A stretch of 56,419 nucleotides of DNA from a virus, in the IMG/VR virus record IMGVR_UViG_3300006802_000112, positions 1 through 56,419 of that record. One strand, written 5' to 3'. This document shows, one piece after another, positions 13,883 through 22,541 of this stretch. The notes below the pieces were generated by a model. The model was given only the letters and a program-made list of their open reading frames with translations, was not told the DNA's origin and did not search any database. Each line of letters opens with the position of its first letter. Position 1 is the stretch's first letter. A program made the translations under genes and the position numbers.

Positions 13883-15841
13883 ATGGACTTAAATAAAGTA
13901 ATAATATTTGATATTGAGACTAATGGTATGTTAGAAGATTTGGATAGGTTACATGTTATGTCTATTGGTTATATATCTGATAATGGTAAATGGACTATTG
14001 AATCTATGAATGATGAAAGTAAGATTAAGTCATTCTTTGAGGATTCTAATAATGTAATGGTAGGTCATAATATTATTATGTATGATATACCTGCTATTGA
14101 GAAGCTTTATCCAGGTGTTAATATCAAATGTGGGGTTATTGATACTTTGCCGATTTCTTGGTATTTATATAATGAGAGAACAAAACATTCTCTAGAGAGT
14201 TGGGGAGAAACATTTGCTACATCTGAAACAAAGAAAGTAGCTATTGATGATTGGGAAAATTTATCTTATGAAGATTATGTTGAACGTTGTGAGGGGGATA
14301 TTAGAATAAATACTAACTTATGGGTTAAATCATTGAATGTTTTTAGACAATTATATGATTCTGATGAGGAGATAGTTAGTGTTATAAAATATCTTAATTT
14401 CAAAACTACATGTCTAAAGAAACAAAATGAGAATCCACTTAGAATAGATACTAAACAAGCAAACAAAAATCTAGAATATCTAAATGATATAATTGAGGAA
14501 AAGAAGGAAGAGTTAAAAAAGATTATGCCATCAATACCTAAATATAAAATTGTTACAAAACCTAGTAAAGGATTGTATAAAAAAGATGGTAGTTTATCTG
14601 TAGCTGGTGAGAAATGGTTAACATATTTAGATGGGTGTGGCTTACCAAGAGATTATGATGGAGAAATAAAAGTATTGCATAGTGAAGAGGAACCTAATCC
14701 AGCATCTACAATACAAATAAAGGATTTTCTAACAAGCAAGGGGTGGAAACCTAAAATATTTAAAGATGGTGCTAATGGTAAAGTTCCACAATTAAGAGAT
14801 GATAATAAAAATCTTTGTAAAAGTGTATATAAACTTATTGATAAATACCCAGAATTAGAGGCTTTAGATGGGTTATCTGTGGCTCAACATAGGTATGGTA
14901 TACTTAAGGGTATAATTGAGAGTGTAGACAATAATGGATATGCACCAGCACAGGCTAATGGTTTTACAAAAACATTTAGGTTAAAGCACAAAAAACCATT
15001 TGTAAATTTACCAAAACCAACTCAGCAATATGGTGAATTAATAAGATCCGTTATAATAGCACCAGAGGGTTATTCTGTTATTGGTAGTGATGTTGGTTCA
15101 TTAGAAGATAAAACTAAGCAAATAGCCATTTATTCCTATGATAAGGAGTATGTGGAACAAATGAATACTAAAGGTTTTGATGCACACTTAGATATTGGGC
15201 TAAGTGCAAAGATGTTTTCAAAATCTGAAGTTAATTTCTTCAAGTGGTATAAGTCTTGGGAAAAAGATAAAAACGAAGAACTGATACCTGAGGACTATAA
15301 AAATGCAACAATGTTGCAAATGGAAGAATTATATGGTAAACTTACTAAAAAAAGGCATGTAGCTAAAACAGTTAATTATGCATGTACATATGGTGCTGGT
15401 GCAAATAAGATATCAGAATCAGCTAAAATACCTGTAAAAGAAGCTGAAGGAATTATTGATGCATATTGGAAAAGAAATTGGTCAGTAAAACAATATGCTG
15501 AAGATAGGAAGGTTAAAAATGTAGATGGTAAAGATTGGGTATATAATCCATATAGTAAATTGTGGTTATACCTAACTTCTGATCATATTAAGTTTTCAGC
15601 TTGTAACCAGAATAGTGGTGCTAAATTCTTTGATACATGGGTATATTTCATGATGCAGTATGGTATAACCCCTTCAGCACAATTCCATGATGAAGTTTTG
15701 CTTTACGTTAAAAAAGGGGAAGAAAAACAAGTAAAAGAAAATTTACATAAAGCAATGGAAAAAGTAAACAAGGCTTATGAACTACCTATAATATTAGAGG
15801 TTGATGTATTGATTGGAGATAATTATGCAGAAGTCCACTAA
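13883..15841 (+). CDS. Family A DNA polymerase, T7-like, with 3'-5' exonuclease domain
   Basis: Residues 1-160 form the exonuclease: Exo I 'FDIETNG' (about 9-15), Exo II 'GHNIIMYDIPAI' (about 61-72) and an Exo III-like 'YVERCEGDIRIN' (about 132-143), in which the usual Y-x3-D Tyr position holds Arg. The polymerase motifs follow: A 'GSDVGSLEDKTKQ' (about 401-413), B 'KRHVAKTVNYACTYGAG' (about 490-506) with Tyr at the nucleotide-selecting position, and C 'FHDEVLL' (about 602-608). Length (652) fits phage enzymes of the T7 type (704). It replicates the phage genome. A promoter lies in the 40 bases after the stop. Confidence 0.93.
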   Translation: MDLNKVIIFDIETNGMLEDLDRLHVMSIGYISDNGKWTIESMNDESKIKSFFEDSNNVMVGHNIIMYDIPAIEKLYPGVNIKCGVIDTLPISWYLYNERTKHSLESWGETFATSETKKVAIDDWENLSYEDYVERCEGDIRINTNLWVKSLNVFRQLYDSDEEIVSVIKYLNFKTTCLKKQNENPLRIDTKQANKNLEYLNDIIEEKKEELKKIMPSIPKYKIVTKPSKGLYKKDGSLSVAGEKWLTYLDGCGLPRDYDGEIKVLHSEEEPNPASTIQIKDFLTSKGWKPKIFKDGANGKVPQLRDDNKNLCKSVYKLIDKYPELEALDGLSVAQHRYGILKGIIESVDNNGYAPAQANGFTKTFRLKHKKPFVNLPKPTQQYGELIRSVIIAPEGYSVIGSDVGSLEDKTKQIAIYSYDKEYVEQMNTKGFDAHLDIGLSAKMFSKSEVNFFKWYKSWEKDKNEELIPEDYKNATMLQMEELYGKLTKKRHVAKTVNYACTYGAGANKISESAKIPVKEAEGIIDAYWKRNWSVKQYAEDRKVKNVDGKDWVYNPYSKLWLYLTSDHIKFSACNQNSGAKFFDTWVYFMMQYGITPSAQFHDEVLLYVKKGEEKQVKENLHKAMEKVNKAYELPIILEVDVLIGDNYAEVH

Positions 15842-15846
15842 AAATA

Positions 15847-15877
15847 TTGGAATATTTAAAATAAATTAATACCTTTG
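15847..15877 (+). promoter_or_regulatory. Bacteroidota-type promoter, leaderless
   Basis: TTG at 15847-15849, 20 bases of spacing, then TACCTTTG at 15870-15877. The Prim-Pol ATG begins at 15882, only 4 bases after the box. Transcription would therefore start at the start codon or a few bases from it. Confidence 0.65.
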
Positions 15878-15881
15878 TAGA

Positions 15882-16874
15882 ATGGATATAAAAAAACTTG
15901 CAAAAACTTATATAAAAAATGGATTCTCTGTAATTCCTTGTGGAGAAAACAAAACACCTTTGATACCAAATTGGGGGAAATTTCAAATATCACCTATGGG
16001 ATTAGATGAAGTTGATTCTAATTTTAGGAAAGCTAGGTATTTAGGTGTTTTGACAGGTGGTAGGTCTAGATTGTTTTGTATAGACTTTGATTTAAAATAC
16101 GATTTAGCAAATGATTTGTGGGATAGATATAAAGAATCTGTTCCTAATTCTATACTAAAAAAAGCTTATATACAGAAAACAAAGAATGGTGGTTATCATA
16201 TGGTATTTATGGTTCCAAAAACTAGATTATTTGGAAATCAGAAATTTGCATCTAGGGTAACAACTGAATATGAGAAACATGAAACTTATATGCATGCTTT
16301 TAGTAATCCAGACACTAGAGCAAAGGCATTAAAAATAGCAGGAAATGATAAATCTAGAGTATTAATAGAATCTAGGTCAGGTACAGAAAAAGCTTGTGGT
16401 GGTTACTTTATTATAGCACCATCACCAGGATATGAACATGTTTATGGGAAAATGCAAGATATATCAGAATCTGAGTATGATATTCTTGTAGAAGTGGCAC
16501 GATCTTTCAATGATGTTTCGTTAAAAGAGCAAGGTTATAAAGTCTACGATTCCCCTGATAAATGGGAAGTATCTCCTTTTGAACACTTTAACCAACAAGG
16601 AGACTCAATTGAAATACTTATTTCAAATGGGTGGGAGGTTGTAAGTGATAACAACAAAACTTCAAGGCTTAGAAGGGCAGGCCACACCCACTCTAAGTCC
16701 TCAGCTTTGTATGATAAGGATACTAAAATATTCAATTGTTTTAGTACATCTACTTCATTTGAAGTTGATAGGGGATACAACCCAACAGGGGTTTTTATTG
16801 AGGTAGAATGTGATGGCAATGCAAAAGAAGCTTATGGTAAGCTTATAGAACTTGGATGGGGAATAAAAAGATAA
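15882..16874 (+). CDS. Bifunctional DNA primase/polymerase (Prim-Pol)
   Basis: Matches the Prim-Pol domain found in plasmid and phage primases. 'YIKNGFSVIPCGENKTPLIPNW' (residues 10-31, a region) is the typical opening. 'LFCIDFDLK' (about 64-72) holds the catalytic D-x-D. 'NGGYHMVFMVP' (about 102-112) holds the conserved His, and 'GGYFIIAPSPGY' (about 173-184) the last core motif. The enzyme lays primers, possibly of DNA, for replication. The remaining 140 residues have no assigned domain; no helicase is fused to it. The likely partner is the separate DnaB-like helicase upstream. A promoter directly precedes it. Confidence 0.85.
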   Translation: MDIKKLAKTYIKNGFSVIPCGENKTPLIPNWGKFQISPMGLDEVDSNFRKARYLGVLTGGRSRLFCIDFDLKYDLANDLWDRYKESVPNSILKKAYIQKTKNGGYHMVFMVPKTRLFGNQKFASRVTTEYEKHETYMHAFSNPDTRAKALKIAGNDKSRVLIESRSGTEKACGGYFIIAPSPGYEHVYGKMQDISESEYDILVEVARSFNDVSLKEQGYKVYDSPDKWEVSPFEHFNQQGDSIEILISNGWEVVSDNNKTSRLRRAGHTHSKSSALYDKDTKIFNCFSTSTSFEVDRGYNPTGVFIEVECDGNAKEAYGKLIELGWGIKR

Positions 16875-16877
16875 ATT

Positions 16878-17450
16878 ATGGAATTAGATATAGCAATAAA
16901 AGATTTTATTGATTCTACTTATATTACAACAAAGAATCAATTACAACATGTAAAAAATAACGATTGGTCTAGTGATTCATTAAGATTTACAGACAAAGAA
17001 AGACAACACGATTTACAAGTGTTACTAACAGAAACTAATCTAGCTAATGCAAAAAGTTTATATGATATATGTAATAAAGATGTATCTCATAAAACTGTTA
17101 AAGAAGTTATGAAAGATTTTTTAGAATTTCAACGCATTTATAAAGTGAGAGGGGAAAACTATCTTAGATCATATGATTGGTCTAACCAGATAAATTTAGA
17201 GGAAGATGAAGATGAAGATTCAATTGGTGCTAGAGAAATAAAATTCCAAGATGGGATAAATAAAAATATAAGAAGCTTTACAGAAAAAGTTAGAAAAGTT
17301 AATGATGGTGAAACAGTTAAGTCTATAGATTTGAATATACTAAATAATGCTCCTATACCACTTGTTATGAGTGAAATGATGGAAAATAGACATCCTGAAA
17401 TTTTAGAGTATGTTAAGTATAAAGAAGAAAAAAGAAATAAGAATGATTAA
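16878..17450 (+). CDS. Hypothetical protein, 190 aa
   Basis: Starts 3 bases after the primase gene. Mostly helical with an acidic patch ('NLEEDEDEDS', about residue 113) in the middle and a Lys-rich end. No family is recognised. Its place between primase and helicase suggests a replication role. The end overlaps the next gene by 8 bases. Confidence 0.55.
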   Translation: MELDIAIKDFIDSTYITTKNQLQHVKNNDWSSDSLRFTDKERQHDLQVLLTETNLANAKSLYDICNKDVSHKTVKEVMKDFLEFQRIYKVRGENYLRSYDWSNQINLEEDEDEDSIGAREIKFQDGINKNIRSFTEKVRKVNDGETVKSIDLNILNNAPIPLVMSEMMENRHPEILEYVKYKEEKRNKND

Positions 17451-17913
17451 AGTAGAAGATATTGTAGATTTTAAACAGGAAACTGTTAAAGAGATTACAC
17501 AATGTTGTAAGAAGTTAGATGCATTGTGTATGGAGTATTCAGAAATAGAAGGTATAAGTGCTATATCTGATTTGGAAATATTGAAAAGAAAATTTGTTGG
17601 TGAATTCCAGTATTTTGCTAAATTATTTAGTAATGTTAAAAAATATAAGGGTGCATCACATACATATCTAGAGGACCAGAGAAAGCAAATAAAGGCTGAG
17701 GGTATAAATCTAATAATGGTTGATAAAAAGAATATAACAGCAGCTAAGGAATTAGTTTATGATACTGAATTTTATAAAGAAAGAATAGAGGTTATACAAA
17801 GTCTTATAAAGTTTTTTATAAAAACAGAGAATATGTATGACTATTATACATCTGTATTTCAATCAATTATACAAAGTGTTTCGATAGCATCTAAGGAAAA
17901 AATAATAAATTAG
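17443..17913 (+). CDS. Hypothetical helical protein, 156 aa
   Basis: The start is placed at the ATG (MIKVEDIVDFK) that overlaps the preceding stop by 8 bases; a longer in-frame start at 17410 would overlap the upstream gene by 41 bases and add a Lys-only extension. The protein is nearly all alpha, with 'RKFVGEFQYFAKLFSNVKKY' (about 41-60) in the first half and a long helix near residues 95-120. It could be a small scaffold or single-strand binding partner in replication; nothing proves this. The stop is followed by 1 base before the helicase ATG. Confidence 0.55.
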   Translation: MIKVEDIVDFKQETVKEITQCCKKLDALCMEYSEIEGISAISDLEILKRKFVGEFQYFAKLFSNVKKYKGASHTYLEDQRKQIKAEGINLIMVDKKNITAAKELVYDTEFYKERIEVIQSLIKFFIKTENMYDYYTSVFQSIIQSVSIASKEKIIN

Positions 17914-17914
17914 T

Positions 17915-19285
17915 ATGTGGGAATTAAGAGACTATCAGAGGAGGGCTATTGATGAGGGCTTGAATTATCTTAATGGTTCTTATTCACAACCAGTTATAAT
18001 AACGCTTCCTACAGCAGCAGGTAAGAGCTTAGTTATAAGTAAATTAGCTAAAGAATGGGACAAACCATGTTTGGTATTGCAACCATCTAAGGAATTATTA
18101 GATCAGAATATAAAGAAGCTTATTGATTTCGGAGGAGATGCTACTATATATAGTGCTAGTGCTGGTGAAAAAGAATTGTCTAAGCTAACTTATGCAACTT
18201 TAGGTAGTATTAAGGATATAGCAGATAGGATAAAGAAAATGGGTGTTGATACTGTTTTAATAGATGAGGCACATAAAAGCTATTCTCCTGAGCCAGGTTC
18301 TATGTTTTATAAATTTATGAAAAAACTCGGTGCTAAAAAGGTAATTGGTTTTACAGCCACGCCATTTAGATTAAAGCAATATATGGAAGGCAGTAAATTG
18401 ATGATGCTACATAGGACTAGACCCTCTTTTTTCAAAAAGATGTTATTTACTGTTCAGGTAAAAGAAATGATTGATAATAAATTTTGGACCCCAATAAGGT
18501 ATTACGAACATGAGTTTGATGATAGTAAACTTGACCTAAACTCGACAGGTAGTGAATATACCCAAGAGTCTATTGATGAGGCTGTGTCTTCACAAAAGAT
18601 TAATGAGACAATGCTTGATATGACAAAGAAGTTGTTAGAGCAAGGTACAGCTAGAGGTATAATACTTTTTATAAATTCCGTATATAATGCAGAACTTATG
18701 GCTAAAAAACTAGGTAGTGATGCTGCTATAGTTCATGCTAAAACCCCTATTAAAGAAAGGGATAAAATGATAGAGGACTTTAAGAATGGTAAGATAAAAG
18801 TTATGTGTAATGTTAGTGTACTTACAACAGGTTTTGATTATCCAGAATTGACTCATATTATAATGGGTTATCCTACTAATTCTTTGAGTCTTTATTACCA
18901 AATAATAGGAAGAGTTACAAGAATAGCTGAAGGTAAGAGTAAGGCTTTCTTTATTGATTTATGTGGTAATGTAAAAAGATTTGGAAGGGTAGAGGATTTG
19001 GTTATAGAAAGTTATCCTGGTGAAGGTTGGGCAGTTTTTTCAGGAAATAAAATTTTAACAAATAAATATCTTAACACAGTAGATAAGACAAAATCCGATA
19101 TAGATAAATCAATAGGCGGTATAAAAATAGGTAAAACTTGGCCATGGGGAAAATTTAAGGGCAAACCTTTGGAGGATGCCCCTATCAACTACATAAAATT
19201 TATTTTATATAAAAGTGGTATGGATTTTAATGCTCCTCATATGTTTGAACTTAAAAGGAGCTTAGAATCAGTTTTAGCCAAATAA
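17915..19285 (+). CDS. SF2 DNA/RNA helicase (DEAH, UvsW/RadD-like) with DUF3820-like tail
   Basis: The helicase motifs in order are: Q-motif region 'LRDYQRRAIDEGL', I 'LPTAAGKS' (about residues 31-38), II 'LIDEAHKSY' (about 116-124), III 'GFTATPFR' (about 145-152), V 'TTGFDYPEL' and VI 'QIIGRVTR' (about 329-336). The closest types are T4 UvsW and RadD, which unwind branched DNA and act in recombination-linked replication. After the two RecA-like domains comes 'WPWGKFKGKPLEDAPINYI' (about 409-427), which resembles the DUF3820 family and is not usual on this helicase. It is the last gene of the + strand block and ends one base from the convergent lipoprotein gene. Confidence 0.88.
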   Translation: MWELRDYQRRAIDEGLNYLNGSYSQPVIITLPTAAGKSLVISKLAKEWDKPCLVLQPSKELLDQNIKKLIDFGGDATIYSASAGEKELSKLTYATLGSIKDIADRIKKMGVDTVLIDEAHKSYSPEPGSMFYKFMKKLGAKKVIGFTATPFRLKQYMEGSKLMMLHRTRPSFFKKMLFTVQVKEMIDNKFWTPIRYYEHEFDDSKLDLNSTGSEYTQESIDEAVSSQKINETMLDMTKKLLEQGTARGIILFINSVYNAELMAKKLGSDAAIVHAKTPIKERDKMIEDFKNGKIKVMCNVSVLTTGFDYPELTHIIMGYPTNSLSLYYQIIGRVTRIAEGKSKAFFIDLCGNVKRFGRVEDLVIESYPGEGWAVFSGNKILTNKYLNTVDKTKSDIDKSIGGIKIGKTWPWGKFKGKPLEDAPINYIKFILYKSGMDFNAPHMFELKRSLESVLAK

Positions 19286-19286
19286 A

Positions 19287-20372
19287 TTAGAATTTCCCTT
19301 GCCTAGAAGCTAAAGTCCAATCAAGAATGTTTCTGTTGGCTCCAATAGTTAGAGTATCTACTATAACATTTGTTCCAGAATCGGCTTCAATATTAGCTAT
19401 GCCTTCATAAGATACATAACCTGTTGCACCAGCTCTAAAATGACATTGAACAGAATCTACTGAAATAAAAGTGCCATTTATTAAGGTAAAATCTCCTAGT
19501 AGTGTTCCTTCTGGCCCATCTAATTCAAGAGCATGGTCAGAGCCATCTATCTCAATCCAATTATCTAATGTACCAGACCAGCACTGATCAACATCATAAG
19601 AATCATCACCTGCATTCCATACAACTGTATTAGATACATTAACGTTTCCACCAAAAAACTCTATACCATCATCTTGGTTTCCAACTACCTCAATATTTTC
19701 AATTGTAGTACCATTACCAACTCCACCAAGTGTTAAGCCATTTATTTCGTTACCTTCTCCAATATTTGCTCCTCCATGACGAATTGATATATAACGTAAT
19801 ACACCTGAATTATCTGATGGATTATTACCTCCATATAAACCATTTTGGTCAGATGCTGGAATACCTTCAATTTGAACTGATAGAGCATCAGCTGAAATTG
19901 GTGCATTACCTAAAACAATTAACCCTCCCCACAATCCACTAAAATCAGGTTCCAAGTTAGGAGAAACAAATCCTCCCACTTCAATTTCATCAGCTATACT
20001 TGTAAAAATAATAGGATTTTCATAAGTTCCTTCAGCCATTAATTTAGCTCCTCTTGCAATGATTAAAGCTGTAGCATTGGCTCCTGTTCCTACTTCTCCT
20101 TTAATAATTGTTCCAGGTTCAATAGTTAAAGTTACACCACTTAAAACTGTAACCCTACCTCCTAAAATCCAAATTTTGTCAGAAGTTAAAGTGGTATTCT
20201 CTGAAATATTACCAATTAAATAATTTTCTTCTGGGGAATCATATTCACATGTTCCATTATCTTTCTTAGCCTCTTCGTTGTAGTTGTTTGCTAAAGGGTC
20301 AGTACATCCTTCTTTCTTACAAGAAGAAAATAATAAAGATAAAATTGCTATACTTAAAATAATTTTTTTCAT
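19287..20372 (-). CDS. Surface lipoprotein with beta-helix fold, host-like
   Basis: Residues 1-18 are a lipoprotein signal: 'MKKIILSIAILSLLFSSC' with a good lipobox before Cys18. The next residues, 'GCTDPLANNYNEEAKKDNGTCEY', form the Thr-Asp-Pro-x-Ala-x-N-Y calcium-binding-like motif that is common in secreted proteins of Flavobacteriia. The rest is a right-handed beta-helix with repeated Gly-Asn turns ('GLWGGLIVLGNAPISADA', 'VVGNQDDGIEFFGG'). Proteins of this kind are familiar from Flavobacteriia genomes, so I infer capture from a host. The product would be exported and lipid-anchored. It is the last gene of the late block, after the tail-spike-like gene, and could block superinfection or be virion-linked. 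No terminator is visible after it. Confidence 0.75.
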   Translation of the reverse strand: MKKIILSIAILSLLFSSCKKEGCTDPLANNYNEEAKKDNGTCEYDSPEENYLIGNISENTTLTSDKIWILGGRVTVLSGVTLTIEPGTIIKGEVGTGANATALIIARGAKLMAEGTYENPIIFTSIADEIEVGGFVSPNLEPDFSGLWGGLIVLGNAPISADALSVQIEGIPASDQNGLYGGNNPSDNSGVLRYISIRHGGANIGEGNEINGLTLGGVGNGTTIENIEVVGNQDDGIEFFGGNVNVSNTVVWNAGDDSYDVDQCWSGTLDNWIEIDGSDHALELDGPEGTLLGDFTLINGTFISVDSVQCHFRAGATGYVSYEGIANIEADSGTNVIVDTLTIGANRNILDWTLASRQGKF

Positions 20373-20716
20373 TATATAGGGGATTCTTGAACTACTACTT
20401 TTGATTTCATTAATTCAACAAAATCATTTATCATTTCTTGTGTTATACCATCCATTGAGTTATAATCTAACTTTTGTTCTGTAGTCTCTAGTACTAAAGA
20501 TAGTGATATATAGTCTAAAGCTATATTTTCTGGATAATTTTCAATTAATACAGAGTAACTATCTCCCAATAGAGCAAAAAAATTAGAACAAATATCTAAC
20601 TCATTATCAGAGGCATTATTTAAATCTAAAATAAAAAATCCTCCATCTGCTGTAGATCCATTAACTTGATTAAAATCTACTAAGCTACTTTTTCCTTGAA
20701 GTATACTAATTGCCAT
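20372..20716 (-). CDS. Hypothetical late protein, 114 aa
   Basis: Begins with MAIS, as several late genes here begin with MAS/MAI/MAID. A mixed alpha/beta protein with 'GDSYSVLIENYPENIALDYI' in the middle and a helical end. No family is recognised. It overlaps the lipoprotein start by one base and lies one base after the spike gene, so it may be a tail-spike partner or chaperone. That suggestion comes from position only. Confidence 0.55.
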   Translation of the reverse strand: MAISILQGKSSLVDFNQVNGSTADGGFFILDLNNASDNELDICSNFFALLGDSYSVLIENYPENIALDYISLSLVLETTEQKLDYNSMDGITQEMINDFVELMKSKVVVQESPI

Positions 20717-20717
20717 A

Positions 20718-22256
20718 TTAAATAAAGTTTGGTGTTATTAAATTTGTATCAACTATTAAACCTGTAGGTGATAATACATCTGTCACATTGGCAGCATCTA
20801 AAGGTTTAGTTGATCTTGTATTATGTATTTGTGTATTTATTCCAGGTACAAATCCAAGAATAAAAAATCCTGTAGTATTTGCTCCAGAATATAAACAATT
20901 ATAGAAATATGATTCACATGTAGTTGTTTGCATAGATACTGCTGAATTGTTTGTACCTCCGCTGTAGAATAAGCAATCTTGGAAGTATGCTTTTGCGGTA
21001 GTTGTTAAAAATGCAACAGATTCTAGAGGAAGACCTACATTTGTATTTATTAATGTTGAATTTTTAAATATTGTAGTTCCTCTAGTAAGTACTACAGCTG
21101 CATAATCAGAGATAATGTTTCCATTCATTTTTATTGTTGGATTACCTCCGTTTGTACCTATATACATACCTCTATTTGCCCCTCCATAAATATTACCATT
21201 TATTTCTATAGTTCCATTTCCAGCATTAGTATTAAATGCTGCTGATATACCTCCATTGTAAGCTGGTTCTTCGTTAATTAAATCACCATTAAATTTTATA
21301 GTACTGTTAGCTCCCCATGAATCAACTTGTATAACCATTTCAAAATTACCAGTATTATTACTATTTGCTGATAAATAATTTTCTGGACAGTTTACAATTA
21401 TATCTTTTTCTCCTAATCTAAAATTATATGTTCTAGACCATCCTCTAATATAATTTTTTATATTAATTATAGATCTACCTCCATAACCTCTTACAGATAG
21501 ACCACTACTATTATTATAAGATTTTGTTTCTATTTTATTACATGAAAACGTAAAATTAGAATTGTTTCCACCATCAAATACAGCACAAGAGCTTGAATCT
21601 ATTCTATCCATTTCTATATAGATATCTGTATTAGCTCCTGTTAAAAAGATAAAAGGTTGTTTTCCTGTTATAGGTTCATCTGAGTCATCAAAAATAGCAT
21701 GACCAAACATTCTCATTTCTAGTGAGCCATCTTGATCAGCAAAAAATTGACTAGTAATTGTAACACTACCTTTAAATATTACACCAGGCATGCAGTAAAA
21801 ATCTATATAGTTTTTAATAGCTAAATTTTCAGCTTCATATATTCCAGGTTTAAAAATTACTAAAGCTCTATTGTATTTAGTAAGTGGACCATTTTCAGCT
21901 TCCCATGCAAATATTTTTCCAAGAACTCTTTCTTCACTAGGACTTGTTCCGCCTTGACCACCAGCATATCTCTGAAATGGTTTGTCTGTTCTACCAAATT
22001 CTGCTGTTAAGTCATCTCCTTGTTCAGGATCAACTACAGCTACACGATTTTCATACAAACCTGCAAATTCAGAACCACCTCCTGGTGTAAAGCCTTCTAA
22101 TTCAGATGCTATTTTTGTATCTACATAAGAAACAACTTCATCTGATAACTCATCTAAATCAACAAATCTAGGAAATCTATTGTATTTATTTGTTTTACCA
22201 TATCTAAGCCTAGGTATTCTATTCCCATCTCTGTCTTCAACTTCGTCTATTGCCAT
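20718..22256 (-). CDS. Tail spike/fibre-like protein with right-handed beta-helix
   Basis: The N-terminus (residues 1-75) looks like an attachment part with 'VDLDELSDEVVSYVDTKI', followed by the linker 'GFTPGGGSEFAG'. The main body, from about residue 130, is a pectate-lyase-like beta-helix: short strands with turns such as 'FDGGNNSNFTFSCNKI', 'FNTNAGNGTIEINGNI' and 'YIGTNGGNPTIKMNGNI'. Such proteins form trimeric receptor-binding spikes that bind or cut surface sugar. No enzyme active site can be read. It is the clearest host-recognition protein in the window. Confidence 0.7.
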   Translation of the reverse strand: MAIDEVEDRDGNRIPRLRYGKTNKYNRFPRFVDLDELSDEVVSYVDTKIASELEGFTPGGGSEFAGLYENRVAVVDPEQGDDLTAEFGRTDKPFQRYAGGQGGTSPSEERVLGKIFAWEAENGPLTKYNRALVIFKPGIYEAENLAIKNYIDFYCMPGVIFKGSVTITSQFFADQDGSLEMRMFGHAIFDDSDEPITGKQPFIFLTGANTDIYIEMDRIDSSSCAVFDGGNNSNFTFSCNKIETKSYNNSSGLSVRGYGGRSIINIKNYIRGWSRTYNFRLGEKDIIVNCPENYLSANSNNTGNFEMVIQVDSWGANSTIKFNGDLINEEPAYNGGISAAFNTNAGNGTIEINGNIYGGANRGMYIGTNGGNPTIKMNGNIISDYAAVVLTRGTTIFKNSTLINTNVGLPLESVAFLTTTAKAYFQDCLFYSGGTNNSAVSMQTTTCESYFYNCLYSGANTTGFFILGFVPGINTQIHNTRSTKPLDAANVTDVLSPTGLIVDTNLITPNFI

Positions 22257-22267
22257 TTTAAAATAAT

Positions 22268-22387
22268 TTATTTTGTTATATGATTTAATTTATGCTTTTC
22301 CTTTCTTGTGTACTTCTTTTTATTAATATACACATTTGGACGAGTTGCGTTTTTTATTTCTTGATATGTTACTTGGATTTTCTCCAT
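22268..22387 (-). CDS. Hypothetical basic peptide, 39 aa
   Basis: A short frame that overlaps the end of the preceding gene by 19 bases and ends 11 bases before the spike gene's ATG. Very basic ('YINKKKYTRKEKHK'). It starts at an ATG within the last codons of the upstream gene. Support is positional; function unknown. Confidence 0.4.
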   Translation of the reverse strand: MEKIQVTYQEIKNATRPNVYINKKKYTRKEKHKLNHITK

Positions 22388-22539
22388 TTACTTGCCTCTA
22401 TAGCTCTGCCTTGTTTTGATGCTTTACTTTTAGCTGACTCCCTTGATTTAGAGTTACCACAAGTATAATGATATTTTTTACCAGATTTACCATACCTAGC
22501 AAAACATCCTTTAGTATCTTTACCTGTTTGTACTGGCAT
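22369..22539 (-). CDS. Small Cys-containing basic protein, 56 aa
   Basis: Starts 2 bases after the end of the 1936-residue gene and shows a patterned sequence: 'GKDTKGCFARYGKSGKKYHY' then 'CGNSKSRESAKSKASKQGRA'. Similar short Lys/Ser-rich proteins ending in a K-x-Q-G-R-A-I segment are frequent in phages near structural genes (family memory, not checked). Cys-His-Cys spacing could bind zinc. Confidence 0.65.
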   Translation of the reverse strand: MPVQTGKDTKGCFARYGKSGKKYHYTCGNSKSRESAKSKASKQGRAIEASKWRKSK

Positions 22540-22541
22540 TG

